Below are positions 63,691 to 64,000 of a stretch of 64,000 nucleotides of DNA, piece after piece. The position numbers were made by a program, and so were the translations under genes. Below the pieces are notes generated by a model that saw only the letters and a list, made by a program, of their open reading frames with translations, was not told where the DNA came from and did not search any database. The stretch's first letter is position 1. Each line of letters begins with the position of its first letter. The DNA lies in NCBI RefSeq assembly GCF_003418935.1, contig NZ_QVMT01000006.1, positions 1 to 64,000 on the forward strand, written 5' to 3'. Source of the stretch: Emticicia sp. C21. Its GTDB lineage: Bacteria > Bacteroidota > Bacteroidia > Cytophagales > Spirosomataceae.

Positions 63691-63984
63691 TTAGGGTTTA
63701 TCAATCAACAACTTGGCCTTCACGTCAATCTCGTACTTCATAGGGCTTAAACCATTGCAACGGGTGAGCCTGTCCATCGTTCTGATACCTCCCATCAATA
63801 CACCATATTTCTTCACAGTCAGGATACCGTATTCAGAACATGAAGGGGTAAAAGTACAGACAGTTAAATCCTGCGACGAGAAGAAAGTTTTATAAAACAA
63901 GAAAAGACCAGAGAACAGGTATTCTACCTCATTCTTATTGCCCTTTGCTTCTTTATACACTCTTTTAGGGGCTTGTTGTATCAC
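63691..63984 (-). CDS. yidD: Membrane protein insertion efficiency factor
   Basis: 97 residues. The core is the YidD signature: CTFTPSCSEYGILTVKKYGVLMGG with the conserved Cys pair, and RTMDRLTRCNGLSP near the C terminus, with the third Cys. Members of the family help the YidC insertase. Starts at GTG 63984; the frame stays open to the end of the window, so the true start may lie outside. A Lys/Asn-rich 20-residue N-terminal extension is unusual. It is the first gene of a unit with two TPR paralogs, five bases from the next gene. Confidence 0.88.
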   Translation of the reverse strand: MIQQAPKRVYKEAKGNKNEVEYLFSGLFLFYKTFFSSQDLTVCTFTPSCSEYGILTVKKYGVLMGGIRTMDRLTRCNGLSPMKYEIDVKAKLLIDKP

Positions 63985-64000
63985 ATTTCTATGAAGACTT

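Noticed and set aside
1-64000. CRISPR arrays, rRNA, tRNA and intact insertion sequences
   Set aside because: No regularly spaced repeats, cloverleaf arms, rRNA stretches or transposase genes were recognised by eye; a tRNA could still be missed.

Overview
The window looks like chromosome from a member of the Bacteroidota, most likely order Cytophagales. Evidence seen in the sequence: three tandem SusC/SusD outer-membrane pairs, promoters of the Bacteroidota type (TTG, about 19 bases, TAnnTTTG), almost no Shine-Dalgarno sites, secreted subtilases and a beta-helix protein with Cytophagales-style C-terminal modules, TPR-type sensor and regulator proteins, and a moderate-to-low G+C content. The genus cannot be fixed from the sequence alone. 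No rRNA, tRNA, CRISPR array, prophage or intact insertion sequence was recognised.

Layout. 1-860: an A+T-rich stretch with a coiled-coil protein of unknown function whose 5' part is out of frame at a run of eight A. 861-3032: a SIMPL-domain protein and dihydroorotase. 3171-8536: a LytTR regulator, a secreted subtilase, and a two-component system whose TPR sensor kinase is cut by one in-frame TAG. 8776-10047: a periplasmic aspartyl protease with a PDZ domain. 10229-18017: a complete tryptophan operon on the minus strand (membrane PH-like gene, trpE, trpG, trpD, trpC, trpF, trpB, a Dabb protein, trpA). In front of it is a classical ribosome-mediated attenuator: a 19-residue leader peptide with three consecutive Trp codons, mutually exclusive RNA stems and a terminator with a U-tract. 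18081-29811: housekeeping and metabolic genes (Gfo/Idh/MocA oxidoreductase, GH32 fructan hydrolase, a DHH phosphoesterase, two lipoprotein FKBP isomerases, ornithine aminotransferase with PaiB and a divergent Lrp regulator, cysteine desulfurase). 29921-44455: three SusC/SusD pairs, each pair ending in its own hairpin. 44707-51410: SDR enzyme, RlmN, DoxX-like protein, beta-helix protein, a second subtilase and a 50-residue membrane protein not previously delimited. 51571-56597: a TPR/helix-turn-helix regulator, a Tat-signal cupin, a secreted esterase and a GtrA protein. 56689-61830: gluconate kinase with 6-phosphogluconate dehydrogenase, an HGSNAT-like membrane acyltransferase, a DUF1080 hydrolase and a small outer-membrane barrel. 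61968-63984: two TPR/membrane paralogs and YidD.

How the parts fit. The trp block encodes all the steps from chorismate to tryptophan and is tuned by tRNA-Trp charging through the leader. The Sus pairs, GH32, esterase, DUF1080 and gluconate genes point to scavenging of polymers and sugars. The two subtilase loci each sit beside regulators, and two of the secreted proteins share a C-terminal module that probably directs export or surface attachment. Several intergenic palindromes (GTAGGG...CCCTAC and GCGAAC...GTTCGC types) and a 133-bp nested inverted repeat after trpA look like dispersed genomic repeats that may double as terminators.

The most interesting items are the trp attenuator with an unexpected PH-like gene as first cistron, the amber-interrupted sensor kinase, and the MITE-like repeat. 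All calls come from reading the sequence; no database search was possible.
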